From a virus, in IMG/VR virus record IMGVR_UViG_3300034073_002022, positions 1 to 20,193 of that record: DNA of 20,193 bases; one strand, given 5' to 3'. The notes below the pieces were generated by a model, which saw only the letters and a list, made by a program, of their open reading frames with translations, searched no databases and was not told the origin of the DNA. Each line of letters begins with the position of its first letter. The stretch's first letter is position 1. The position numbers were made by a program, and so were the translations under genes. This document shows, one piece after another, positions 7,487 to 13,802 of the stretch.

Positions 7487-8226
7487 GCCGCCTTCAGAAG
7501 CTGCGGGTATTTCTTAGTTATGGCGTCCACCTTGCCTTTGCCGCGCTGCTTCATGGCGCTGTTGAACGTGGTCACGCGGCTGCGGACGGCGCTGGCCAAG
7601 GCTTGGTGGCCGCGCGCATGACGAGTCGAGAGCTTGCTGAAGTTGCCGCCCTCAATCACAAACTCTTTGCCCTTGCCGCCCTTGTGTGCTTTGACGGCCA
7701 GCTTGTAGCTGTTCTTGGCGCGCGACACTTCTGCCGGGGCGTTGATTGGCAGGACAAGGACGCGGGCTATTTCCAACCAGTGTTTTGCCGCTAGCCCGAT
7801 CTTTTCCAAGCGTTCTTTGGTGCGCTCTTGGCGGCGGCGCTTAAGTTCCGTCCACAGCCAATCGGGATGCAGATGCTTGTATCCAGCGGGCAGAGAATAA
7901 AGCAGCGCCCCGCGTTCCCTGCCGCGCCGTTCGGCAGCTTGCTTGCGTAGTCGCGCTTGCTCGTTAAGTGGGATCGTCCTGCCTTTGGTTGATTGTGGCC
8001 CGCGATAGTCAATGTCTTGCCGCGTCATTTTTTGCTTGTTCATGTAGGCAAGCACTTTGCCGGGGTCTGATTTTTTGGTGCGCCCTATTGCCAGTTCCAA
8101 GATGCGCGCCACTTCATGCTCTAGCACGCTTTGAAAATCCCTGCCGCTGACCAGCGCCAATTCATTGACGCAAAAGGTGAATGCGTCCATCTGCGGACCT
8201 TTTTGGGCAATGACTTTGACGGCCAT
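7483..8226 (-). CDS. Basic hypothetical protein between tail chaperone and tape measure
   Basis: 247 residues, strongly basic, starting one base after the stop of the frameshifted chaperone. The N-terminus (FTFCVNELALVSGRDFQSVLEHEVARILELAIGRT) looks helical. The middle is Arg/Lys-rich (RRRQERTKERLEKIGLAAKHWLEIARVL). The C-terminal third reads NSYKLAVKAHKGGKGKEFVIEGG...RHARGHQALASAVRSRVTTFNSAMK. I do not recognise it. Lambda has nothing between gpG/T and the tape measure, so this is an extra tail-assembly or structural gene. An alternative start is the ATG 12 codons in. Confidence 0.7.
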   Translation of the reverse strand: MAVKVIAQKGPQMDAFTFCVNELALVSGRDFQSVLEHEVARILELAIGRTKKSDPGKVLAYMNKQKMTRQDIDYRGPQSTKGRTIPLNEQARLRKQAAERRGRERGALLYSLPAGYKHLHPDWLWTELKRRRQERTKERLEKIGLAAKHWLEIARVLVLPINAPAEVSRAKNSYKLAVKAHKGGKGKEFVIEGGNFSKLSTRHARGHQALASAVRSRVTTFNSAMKQRGKGKVDAITKKYPQLLKAA

Positions 8227-8227
8227 G

Positions 8228-8455
8228 CTAAAGCCCCGCTGTCAGCGCGTCAGATAACAATGCGTCAATGTCTTTGGCCCCGCCTTCTCCGCTATCCAGC
8301 CAGCGCGGCTGGCGACCGTTGGCTAGGTCATCGTAGACAAGCAACTGGTTTAGCGCGGCCAGCGGCAAGTCCCACATGGCTTGCTCAAGCGTGATGCCGT
8401 ATTTAGCGACCCGCGCCGCAAGGCAAAGCTGCCAAGCTGGACGGGCCGCTAGGCT
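8228..8455 (-). CDS. Tail assembly chaperone, gpT-like extension made by -1 frameshift
   Basis: 75 codons with no start of their own that matter: they are read after ribosomes slip at the CCCAAAA site at the end of the upstream gene. The slipped frame continues SLAARPAWQLCLAARVAKYGITLEQAMWDLPLAALNQLLVYDDLANG and ends at TAG one base before the next ATG. Fusion length is 131 + 75 = 206 residues. In lambda the gpG-T fusion recruits tail tube subunits to gpG-coated tape measure. Same position, size and mechanism here. The open frame reaches back to 8536, but that part is not coding-like. Confidence 0.8.
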   Translation of the reverse strand, partial: SLAARPAWQLCLAARVAKYGITLEQAMWDLPLAALNQLLVYDDLANGRQPRWLDSGEGGAKDIDALLSDALTAGL

Positions 8456-8847
8456 TTTGGGCCAACGTCTCCGGGTGTGACGGGCGCTGCCTGAGTAATT
8501 GTTGCGGCGACTCGCTCCATCTGAGACGTGATCCACGGAACAAAGTTGAAAAGGTCTTCCACGGGCCGGGTGTCCATGAAGTCGTAAATGTCGGAGCGCA
8601 AATCGTCCATCGTGCTAACTTTGCGGCGAATATCGCTAATCGGTTTGCTGTGCAAAAACACGAACGAATAGACGGCAAAAGCGTAATCGCCGTCTTGCTC
8701 GCCTGTGATAAAGCTGTTTTTCAGTCGGGCCAAAAGGCTCCACGTTGCCGAGGTCACGGGCCGAAGCTCAATTCCGTTGACGGTTTCGTTGCCTTGAAGC
8801 GCGGCGGCTTCCAGCAACCCTTCTCTTTTCTCAGGGTCAATATCCAT
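8449..8847 (-). CDS. Tail assembly chaperone, gpG-like (short product)
   Basis: 132 residues: MDIDPEKREGLLEAAALQGNETVNGIELRPVTSATWSLLARLKNSF..., an acidic helical protein typical of the first tail chaperone, which coats the tape measure before tail tube polymerisation. It ends GPKA-stop, and the codons GGC CCA AAA GCC TAG contain the slippery heptamer that leads to the longer fusion. It is placed directly upstream of the tape-measure block. The start is 16 bases after a TTGACA box and lacks a Shine-Dalgarno. A strong terminator lies just upstream, separating it from the tail-tube-position genes. Confidence 0.82.
   Translation of the reverse strand: MDIDPEKREGLLEAAALQGNETVNGIELRPVTSATWSLLARLKNSFITGEQDGDYAFAVYSFVFLHSKPISDIRRKVSTMDDLRSDIYDFMDTRPVEDLFNFVPWITSQMERVAATITQAAPVTPGDVGPKA
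8455..8461 (-). promoter_or_regulatory. -1 ribosomal frameshift site CCCAAAA
   Basis: Reads C CCA AAA in the zero frame, an exact X XXY YYZ heptamer, one codon before the TAG stop. The -1 frame continues for 75 codons. A small GGCA/TGCC hairpin lies downstream but no strong stimulator is obvious. Confidence 0.8.
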
Positions 8848-8863
8848 ATCGCCCGCGACGTGC

Positions 8864-8869
8864 TGTCAA
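8864..8869 (-). promoter_or_regulatory. TTGACA start-linked box
   Basis: 16 bases to the chaperone ATG at 8847, in the U-rich tail of the preceding terminator. Confidence 0.55.
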
Positions 8870-8899
8870 AACAAACAGGGCGGAGCCGAAGCCCCGCCC
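8866..8899 (-). terminator. Rho-independent terminator upstream of tail chaperone
   Basis: Nine-base arms GGGCGGGGC / GCTCCGCCC (8891-8899 with 8878-8886; one G-U pair) closed by a stable TTCG tetraloop, followed on the minus strand by TGTTTGTTTT. It lies in the 84-base gap after the 133-residue gene. Confidence 0.85.
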
Positions 8900-8931
8900 T
8901 GCCCTGCATGAACAAACACACCCAAACAAAT

Positions 8932-9333
8932 TCACATGACCATCTGCGCGACTTGGCGCTTGGTTTCGGCGCTTAGTTTCTCGTCGGCCAGCATTACGCC
9001 GCCTTGAGGCAAGTTGACCATGACCAAGCGCCTTGTTTTCTTGAAAATCACATCGAGCAGGATCTCGCGGTTGTATAAAGCCGCGCGGGCGCCGGGGAGG
9101 TCGGGCAACTGGTCGCGCAGGGCTTCGCAAGCCTCTTGGCTTTCGAGGATGGCCTCGACAATCTTGCCCGTGGGGACGCCTGCCGCGCCGTCGCAACTAA
9201 ACCAATAGTGACACGTCTCGCGGCCCTTTTGGACCACGCGGCTGATGGGATCTTGCTGGCGAAGTTGGACCCCGACCGTGCAGAGGCACGAGGCGACTTT
9301 CGTATCGGTTGTTGCGTAAAAGGCTGCTTGCAT
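8932..9333 (-). CDS. Hypothetical protein in the tail-tube region
   Basis: 133 residues, mixed alpha/beta: YATTDTKVASCLCTVGVQLRQQDPISRVVQKGRETCHYWF..., then an Ala-rich helix and FKKTRRLVMVNLPQGGVMLADEKLSAETKRQVAQMVM. No family recognised. It begins 34 bases after the upstream stop, with neither a TTGACA box nor a clear Shine-Dalgarno (only AGAG). It lies between the small beta-rich protein and the tail chaperone and is followed by a strong terminator. A structural or tail-assembly role is likely from position alone. Confidence 0.7.
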   Translation of the reverse strand: MQAAFYATTDTKVASCLCTVGVQLRQQDPISRVVQKGRETCHYWFSCDGAAGVPTGKIVEAILESQEACEALRDQLPDLPGARAALYNREILLDVIFKKTRRLVMVNLPQGGVMLADEKLSAETKRQVAQMVM

Positions 9334-9367
9334 AATCTGTATCTCTGGTTGCGCCTATCGGCGCGGC

Positions 9368-9715
9368 TTAGAAGCCGTGGTTGCTCGCGCCGATGGTGAC
9401 TTGCTGGAAGTCGTTCGGGGCGCGGTTCACGGCCACGGAATCGACGTAGAAAGTGCCAGTGACGCCGCCGAGGCCCGCCGTGGCATTCGCCAAAGTGATC
9501 GAGGCGCCGATGGTCGGGGTGGTGCTCTTCAGGTAGCCGCTCATGTTGGCGACTGATTTTTTACCGTGGTAGGCCACGGCGATGTGGTCGCCATCCTCAT
9601 CGACCACGATGGTTTTGTCGCTGTCCGAGGTCTGCGAGAAGGAGGTAAAAACGGCCACGGTTTCCGCCGAGCCGCCGAAAGTGATGGAAGTTAAGCCAAT
9701 GACAGTTGCCGCCAT
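9368..9715 (-). CDS. Small beta-rich protein, candidate tail tube (major tail) protein
   Basis: 115 residues: VIGLTSITFGGSAETVAVFTSFSQTSDSDKTIVVDEDGDHIAVAYHGKKSVANMSGYLKSTTP...ITLAN...GTFYVDSVAVNRAPNDFQQVTIGAS. The alternating strands and the late 'V.S.....PNDFQQVTI' fit tail-tube-like folds. Its place between the tail terminator and tail chaperones is where the major tail protein lies in lambda-like phages. It is shorter than most tube proteins, so this is a candidate only. The start is 16 bases after a TTGACA box and has no Shine-Dalgarno. Confidence 0.7.
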   Translation of the reverse strand: MAATVIGLTSITFGGSAETVAVFTSFSQTSDSDKTIVVDEDGDHIAVAYHGKKSVANMSGYLKSTTPTIGASITLANATAGLGGVTGTFYVDSVAVNRAPNDFQQVTIGASNHGF

Positions 9716-9731
9716 AATAGCTATGGCGGTT

Positions 9732-9737
9732 TGTCAA
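9732..9737 (-). promoter_or_regulatory. TTGACA start-linked box
   Basis: 16 bases to the ATG at 9715. A CTGACA lies seven bases further upstream. Confidence 0.55.
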
Positions 9738-9741
9738 CCTG

Positions 9742-9867
9742 TCAGCGGCTATAGATGCCAGTCCTCTGCCCGGCCTTCTGCTCGTATCCCTCGTAGGCCG
9801 CGCCCTCGATGGACGCCGCCACGGCCTTGTCAGCGAGGCAATCCGGCCAATTCGGCAGGCGGATCAC
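9742..9867 (-). CDS. Possible small protein, 41 residues from GTG
   Basis: The 130 bases between the stop of the tail-terminator candidate and the tail-tube candidate are filled by one frame: VIRLPNWPDCLADKAVAASIEGAAYEGYEQKAGQRTGIYSR. A GTG at 9867, a few bases after the upstream stop, gives 41 residues. An ATG at 9948, inside the upstream gene, gives 68. Neither has a good ribosome site. The composition looks protein-like, but the evidence is weak. Confidence 0.4.
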   Translation of the reverse strand: MIRLPNWPDCLADKAVAASIEGAAYEGYEQKAGQRTGIYSR

Positions 9868-9871
9868 GCCG

Positions 9872-10360
9872 TCAGGCTGCGGGATAGGCTTCGTTGACCC
9901 AACAGCGGAAGTTGATGGATCGGCGGAAGGCGCGCGTTTCGTTTTCATAGCTTACGGGGTCGAACTCGATGCCCCAGACTTTGACGAGGTCCGTGGCGTT
10001 AAGGTTGGCGACAAAGTTCGGGCCGTCCACCACACTCCAAAGGTCGTGCCAAAGCGCCTTGAAGCCTGCCGCGCCCTCGTCATCGTCCTCGCTGTCGGGT
10101 AGTCGGCGCCCGTTTCGCTCCTCGTCGGGCGTCTCGTCGGCGGCTGTGGTCAGGGCGATCGTGACGCGGGTGTTCCACGTCTGCATTCCAAGGACAAGCT
10201 CATCGAGCTTTTCGGCGCGAATGGAGATAATCGGCAGACTATCCTCGTCGGACTCGTCGGCAGACGTAATGCGGCACCCGGCAAGGTTGCTGTCGGCGCT
10301 CAAAACCGTATCGACGGCGCGTTCTAAAGATTCCTCAAGGCTGTATTCTGGCGCGCTCAT
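9872..10360 (-). CDS. Probable tail terminator / tail completion protein
   Basis: 162 residues. ATG overlaps the upstream stop (ATGA). Helical N-terminus SLEESLERAVDTVLSADSNLAGCRI, strands DSLPIISIRAEKLDELVLGMQTWNTRVTIALTT, a very acidic linker (DSEDDDEG), a helix FKALWHDLWSVVDGP, and final strands VKVWGIEFDPVSYENETRAFRRSINFRCWV. This alpha-beta layout, the 'R..v.i....' strand ending and the position after the connector match gpU-like tail terminators, which cap the tail and join it to the head. Similarity is structural pattern, not clear homology. Confidence 0.7.
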   Translation of the reverse strand: MSAPEYSLEESLERAVDTVLSADSNLAGCRITSADESDEDSLPIISIRAEKLDELVLGMQTWNTRVTIALTTAADETPDEERNGRRLPDSEDDDEGAAGFKALWHDLWSVVDGPNFVANLNATDLVKVWGIEFDPVSYENETRAFRRSINFRCWVNEAYPAA

Positions 10361-10662
10361 TTAGCGTCGGGCGATTGCAGTGTCAGGTCGATGGTGGCCG
10401 TGTCTGTGTCTATTCCGGTAATGCGGTAGCGGCGGTCTTGGAATTTCACGATGCCGCCGAGTCGGAAGGCCGGGGCGCCCGCTTTAAGAACGGTAGCGGT
10501 CAGCCCGCGCTGCGCCTCAAAGCCCCCCTCGCCCAAGGCGTTGCCATAAGTTTCTTCTCCCACCACGGCCAAGTAACGGCGCTCGCGGTATTCGATTTCG
10601 TCGCGGATGGTGCCGATGGCTTCGGCGCTGGCGGCGGTGTAAGCCTGGGCAAATTGGCTCAT
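10357..10662 (-). CDS. Head-tail connector, gpFII-like
   Basis: 101 residues. ATG overlaps the glycosyltransferase stop by four bases. The N-terminal helix (SQFAQAYTAASAEAIGTIRDEIEYRERRY) is followed by a small beta-barrel: GGFEAQRGLTATVLKAGAPAFRLGGIVKFQDRRYRITGIDTDTATIDLTLQS. The 'lG..v.f.dr.YrI.gid.D......l.L' pattern and size resemble lambda gpFII, which joins the finished head to the tail. A CTGACA, one base off the recurring box, lies 13 bases upstream. Role inferred from size, fold pattern and place. Confidence 0.7.
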   Translation of the reverse strand: MSQFAQAYTAASAEAIGTIRDEIEYRERRYLAVVGEETYGNALGEGGFEAQRGLTATVLKAGAPAFRLGGIVKFQDRRYRITGIDTDTATIDLTLQSPDAK

Positions 10663-12443
10663 GCGGTGGCCGTGGTGTCAGCCTTCGGCACAAGGTCGGG
10701 GTTGCGGCGGCGGAAGATCTCCTCGCCGAGCTTGTAGGCTTCGGATGAGTTTTCCATCGCGTAGGTTTCATCGGACGGCACGGCGGGATTCCAGAAGGGA
10801 TGCTCGTGCTTGAAAACGATGTCGGACGGCACAAGGAGCCCGCTGTTTTTGGCGCGCAGGGAAAATTCGGTGTCGGAAAAGACGCCCGCGTAGTCTGCGG
10901 CAAGGATGTTTTGCGCGCCGTAGCCGAGGCGCTTGAAGGTCGGGCGCGTGACGCAAAACGTGACCATGAGGTCATCATTGCGGTAGCCGTCGCGGATTTG
11001 CAGGATGGCTGGTTGGTTGGCGTCCACCTTGGCGCGCAGGGCTTCCTCAACGGCAAGATCCCAATGCAGCGGCGGGAAGACGTCATCCTGTGCGGTGACG
11101 ATGATTTGCCCGGTGGCCGCGTTGGTGGCCGCGTTGTAGTTTTGGACGGCGGTGCCGCCGGGGCGATCAAGGTTGCCAGCGGGCGAAAGCGCGTGGCGGA
11201 AGCGCGAGAGCAGGCCCACGGATTCCTCGTCATCGGCAGAGAAGCCAAAGATGTATTCGATGCGCTCCGGGTTGGCGGCGGCATCGAGCCAGCGTTTGCG
11301 GGTGGCGGCGGCTTGCTGGGCGCGGGCGCGGGTCGGGTGGCAAACGCTGATGCTGTATCTGTGGCCTTTGAGTCGAGCGCGCTCGATCTCGTCGGCCCTG
11401 TCGGCTTGCCCGGCCATGCGGAGCCATTGCGTCCAAAGCGCCTCCCCTGCCCAGCCGTAAAGCCCGTCGCGGTGCGTCCACGGCTTATCCACGGGACGCG
11501 GCAGGGCCATCATGGCGCGGATATACGCCTCGGCAGTCACAAGGTCGCCAAGGTCGAGATGCATGGCGCCGAGCAGGGCCAAGGCTTCGCGGCGGTTGGG
11601 CTGCGTTTTGTAGGCGCTGTGGAGCGCCGTCATCATGGCTTTGTATTCTGCCGAGTCCGTTTCAAGGATCGGCGGGCGGGCCAGTTCGCAGATGTTGAGG
11701 CAAAGCTCGTAGCGTTCGGTGGGCTTGAGGCCGGGATGGGCCAACGCCTTTTTGGCAAGCTCCATCGCTTCGGCCTTACGCCCGTGGCCCATGTATTCGC
11801 CGTGGAGGTGGTAAATCTCAGAAACGGTGCGCTCGGCTTCGGGGATCGACTCCAAGATGGTCAGGTTGCGGTTGTTGCCCTGCTTGGGCTCATCGTCGGG
11901 CAGATGCACCACGGTCGGCTCGTCGCACTTGGCAATGCGGGCATCGGCGGCAAGCTGGAAGTTCTCGTGGATGCGGTTGACCCACTTGCCCTTGTCGCGG
12001 CGCACAAGGCGCTCGCGGATATTGTGGGCGATGCCGCGCCCGGCGACATTGTGGAACAGTGCAAAGGCGTCGAAGTTCTCGCCGTGCTTTTCCAATAGCT
12101 CGTGCAGGGCGGGCGCGAAGTTCGGCCCCGGCGTGTCATCGGAATCCACCCAGAGTGCCCACGGCTTGGTGGCGAGGTCGAAGGATTGCTGCCGCGCGGC
12201 GCCAAAATTATCGACGTGCGGCCATTGGTTGCCGTGGTCGTTGGCATAGACGCCGTAGGTGGCGCCGTGCTTCTGGCACACTTCGGCCACCTTGATGCTC
12301 TTGGCCTCGGCCCCAGTGGCGTGGACTACGACAATTTCGCTGACGGCTGGCGCGAATTGAGTCAAGCAACGGTCAAGCCGTTTGGGTTCGTTGCCGACGA
12401 TGACGCAAAGCGCGATCTGCTCGCGCGGGCTTTTGTTCTCCAT
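10659..12443 (-). CDS. Tandem glycosyltransferase-like protein (GT2 – helical repeats – GT-like)
   Basis: 594 residues. Residues 10-165 are a GT-A family 2 domain: ALCVIVGNEPKRLDRCLTQF, EIVVVHATG and WALWVDSDDTPG, with the sugar-nucleotide/metal motif DSDD at 100-103, then RIHENFQL near 157. Residues 200-355 are helical, TPR-like. Residues 363-560 look like a second GT-A-type domain: YSISVCHPTRARAQQA, EYIFGFSADDEES, IIVTAQDDVFPP (DD at 453-454), DTEFSLRAKNSG, HEHPFWNP. Likely transfers sugars in the cytoplasm, perhaps to virion proteins since it lies between capsid and connector genes. No signal peptide or membrane span. A terminator separates it from the capsid gene; its start has a TTGACA box 17 bases upstream. 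Confidence 0.85.
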   Translation of the reverse strand: MENKSPREQIALCVIVGNEPKRLDRCLTQFAPAVSEIVVVHATGAEAKSIKVAEVCQKHGATYGVYANDHGNQWPHVDNFGAARQQSFDLATKPWALWVDSDDTPGPNFAPALHELLEKHGENFDAFALFHNVAGRGIAHNIRERLVRRDKGKWVNRIHENFQLAADARIAKCDEPTVVHLPDDEPKQGNNRNLTILESIPEAERTVSEIYHLHGEYMGHGRKAEAMELAKKALAHPGLKPTERYELCLNICELARPPILETDSAEYKAMMTALHSAYKTQPNRREALALLGAMHLDLGDLVTAEAYIRAMMALPRPVDKPWTHRDGLYGWAGEALWTQWLRMAGQADRADEIERARLKGHRYSISVCHPTRARAQQAAATRKRWLDAAANPERIEYIFGFSADDEESVGLLSRFRHALSPAGNLDRPGGTAVQNYNAATNAATGQIIVTAQDDVFPPLHWDLAVEEALRAKVDANQPAILQIRDGYRNDDLMVTFCVTRPTFKRLGYGAQNILAADYAGVFSDTEFSLRAKNSGLLVPSDIVFKHEHPFWNPAVPSDETYAMENSSEAYKLGEEIFRRRNPDLVPKADTTATA

Positions 12444-12460
12444 CTCGGCGGGAGATGGTT

Positions 12461-12466
12461 TGTCAA
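12461..12466 (-). promoter_or_regulatory. TTGACA start-linked box
   Basis: 17 bases to the glycosyltransferase ATG at 12443; no Shine-Dalgarno. Follows the terminator hairpin directly. Confidence 0.55.
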
Positions 12467-12467
12467 C

Positions 12468-12499
12468 AAACGAAAACCCCCGGCGTTGGCCGGGGGCTT
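12468..12499 (-). terminator. Rho-independent terminator after the major capsid gene
   Basis: Perfect 8-bp arms CCCCCGGC / GCCGGGGG with a four-base loop CAAC (12477-12496), extended by A-T pairs and followed on the minus strand by TTTTCGTTTG. Lies 28 bases past the capsid stop. Confidence 0.9.
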
Positions 12500-12524
12500 C
12501 GTGTTGCGGTCAGGAGGTGGAGAA

Positions 12525-13421
12525 CTACGCTCCCAAAGCCAGTTTCGCGGCTGCCGTGATTGCGCGGCTCGCACCGTAGACGCACTCGAAGGAAACGTAG
12601 TGCTTGCCGGTGGCGGGCTGGTAGTGACGGCGGTAGCCGAGCGTGATGCCGCTCTGCGGATCGGTGACCGTGGTCGCAGCGAGGTATTCGCTGGGAGCCT
12701 GCGGCTCAAGCGCGCGAATGGCGACAGCGGCGGCGTTCGGGTGAACGGCCAGACCGCTCAAGCTGATGCTGTTGGTCGGGAGGATGAGCGACTCGTAGAC
12801 GTTCATGCCCATGATGCGAGGCACGCGGCCATCGACCACGGCGTCGCGGGCGCCGAAGGCGCTGGCGTCGATCAAGCCCGACTGCGAGAGCAGGCTGTCG
12901 TAGAGCGAGGTGTTGAGCACCAGCGAGCGGCCCGTCTGCGGAACTTTCGCGTCGGAAAGCGCCTTGCGGAGGCTGCGAGCGTTGGTGATGGTGAAAGCGG
13001 AAAGGCCAGTCAGCGTGGCGGCATACTGCGCGGCGCTGGAAGCCGTGGTCAGGAAGAGTCCGTAGACGCTTTCCATGACGGCCTGCGCGAGAGCTTTGCC
13101 CTGCTGGTTGGCGAACTTGGTGATCTCGGCAACCGAGGACTTGGAATACTCGGTGTCGGACAGCGAAACGGTCACGATCTTGTGGGTGTCCACGGAGATC
13201 GAGACGTTGTTCATCGTGCCGCCAGCCGCCTCGTAGGAGTCGTTGAACGTCGTGGCGGTCAGGTTGGCGATGAGCGGAACTTCAACCGTGGAACCGCGAC
13301 GAACGACTTCGCTGGAATAGCTGGTCGTGAAGACGGACAACGGCTCAAGGTCAGCGGTGAAAGCCTCCAACGCGGTTTGCGCGAGGAGCTTGTCGTTTAG
13401 GGCTGAGTTGATGGTGGCCAT
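12525..13421 (-). CDS. Major capsid protein
   Basis: 298 residues: MATINSALNDKLLAQTALEAFTADLEPLSVFTTSYSSEVVRRGSTVEVPLI, then TATTFNDSYE..GGTMNNVSISVDTHKIVTVSLSDTEYSKSSVAEITKFANQQGKALAQAVMESVYGLF. The middle reads LRKALSDAKVPQTGRSLVLNTSLYDSLLSQ and the late part PRIMGMNVYES.ILP. These are the layout and phrases of HK97-fold coat proteins of the P22/lambda-like type ('..VP..gR.lvl......ll'). It follows the protease/scaffold gene by six bases and precedes a strong terminator. The upstream bases lack any Shine-Dalgarno and any TTGACA box, so it may depend on coupling. Confidence 0.9.
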   Translation of the reverse strand: MATINSALNDKLLAQTALEAFTADLEPLSVFTTSYSSEVVRRGSTVEVPLIANLTATTFNDSYEAAGGTMNNVSISVDTHKIVTVSLSDTEYSKSSVAEITKFANQQGKALAQAVMESVYGLFLTTASSAAQYAATLTGLSAFTITNARSLRKALSDAKVPQTGRSLVLNTSLYDSLLSQSGLIDASAFGARDAVVDGRVPRIMGMNVYESLILPTNSISLSGLAVHPNAAAVAIRALEPQAPSEYLAATTVTDPQSGITLGYRRHYQPATGKHYVSFECVYGASRAITAAAKLALGA

Positions 13422-13427
13422 AAGAGT

Positions 13428-13802
13428 TTAGGAGTAAAAGGTTTTGAGGATCGCGGCTTTGTTGGCGCGGAAGAACGTGGTGGCCTCGTCGCCTTCGAGG
13501 GCGGCGAACTTCTGCGCGGCGGTCAGTTCCGGCTCGGCAGGCACGACAGCCACGGGCTCAATGCCAACAGAAGCGACGATTGCCGCAGCTTGCTCACCAG
13601 CACTTTTGGACGCGGCGAGGAGATCGTTAATCTGCTCGTCCTTGCTCGCGCTCTCGGCGGTGAGGCGCTCCACTTCGGCCTTGAGGGTTTCGATTTCCTT
13701 GGCCGTCACTTCGTCGGCTTGCGCGCGGACGGTATCGGCTTCGACTTTGGCGTTCAGTTCGGCCTGGAGGGCGTCAACCTTCGCTTGAAGTTCGGCGTTC
13801 AT
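13428..13802 (-). CDS. Nested scaffolding protein (Nu3-like internal start)
   Basis: 124 residues in the same frame as the protease. ATG at 13802 is preceded by GAGGAAG seven bases upstream, the best ribosome site in the head genes, and by a TTGACA box 17 bases upstream. The product is a long coiled coil: MNAELQAKVDALQAELNAKV..., then KEIETLKAEVERLTAESASKDEQINDLLAA. It ends in a small basic C-terminal helix (FFRANKAAILKTF) suited to capsid binding. Lambda makes Nu3 scaffold from an internal start of the protease gene C in just this way. Confidence 0.8.
   Translation of the reverse strand: MNAELQAKVDALQAELNAKVEADTVRAQADEVTAKEIETLKAEVERLTAESASKDEQINDLLAASKSAGEQAAAIVASVGIEPVAVVPAEPELTAAQKFAALEGDEATTFFRANKAAILKTFYS

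Noticed and set aside
8456-8536. Independent start for the gpT-like frame
   Set aside because: The first 27 residues have no protein-like character and overlap the chaperone gene; the exact slippery heptamer explains the frame better.
10800-13400. Two long plus-strand open frames of 432 codons each, nearly end to end
   Set aside because: They lie wholly opposite the glycosyltransferase and capsid genes. Their residue mix (Gly, Arg, Val-rich) is what the complement of GC-rich codons gives. No domain or ribosome site.
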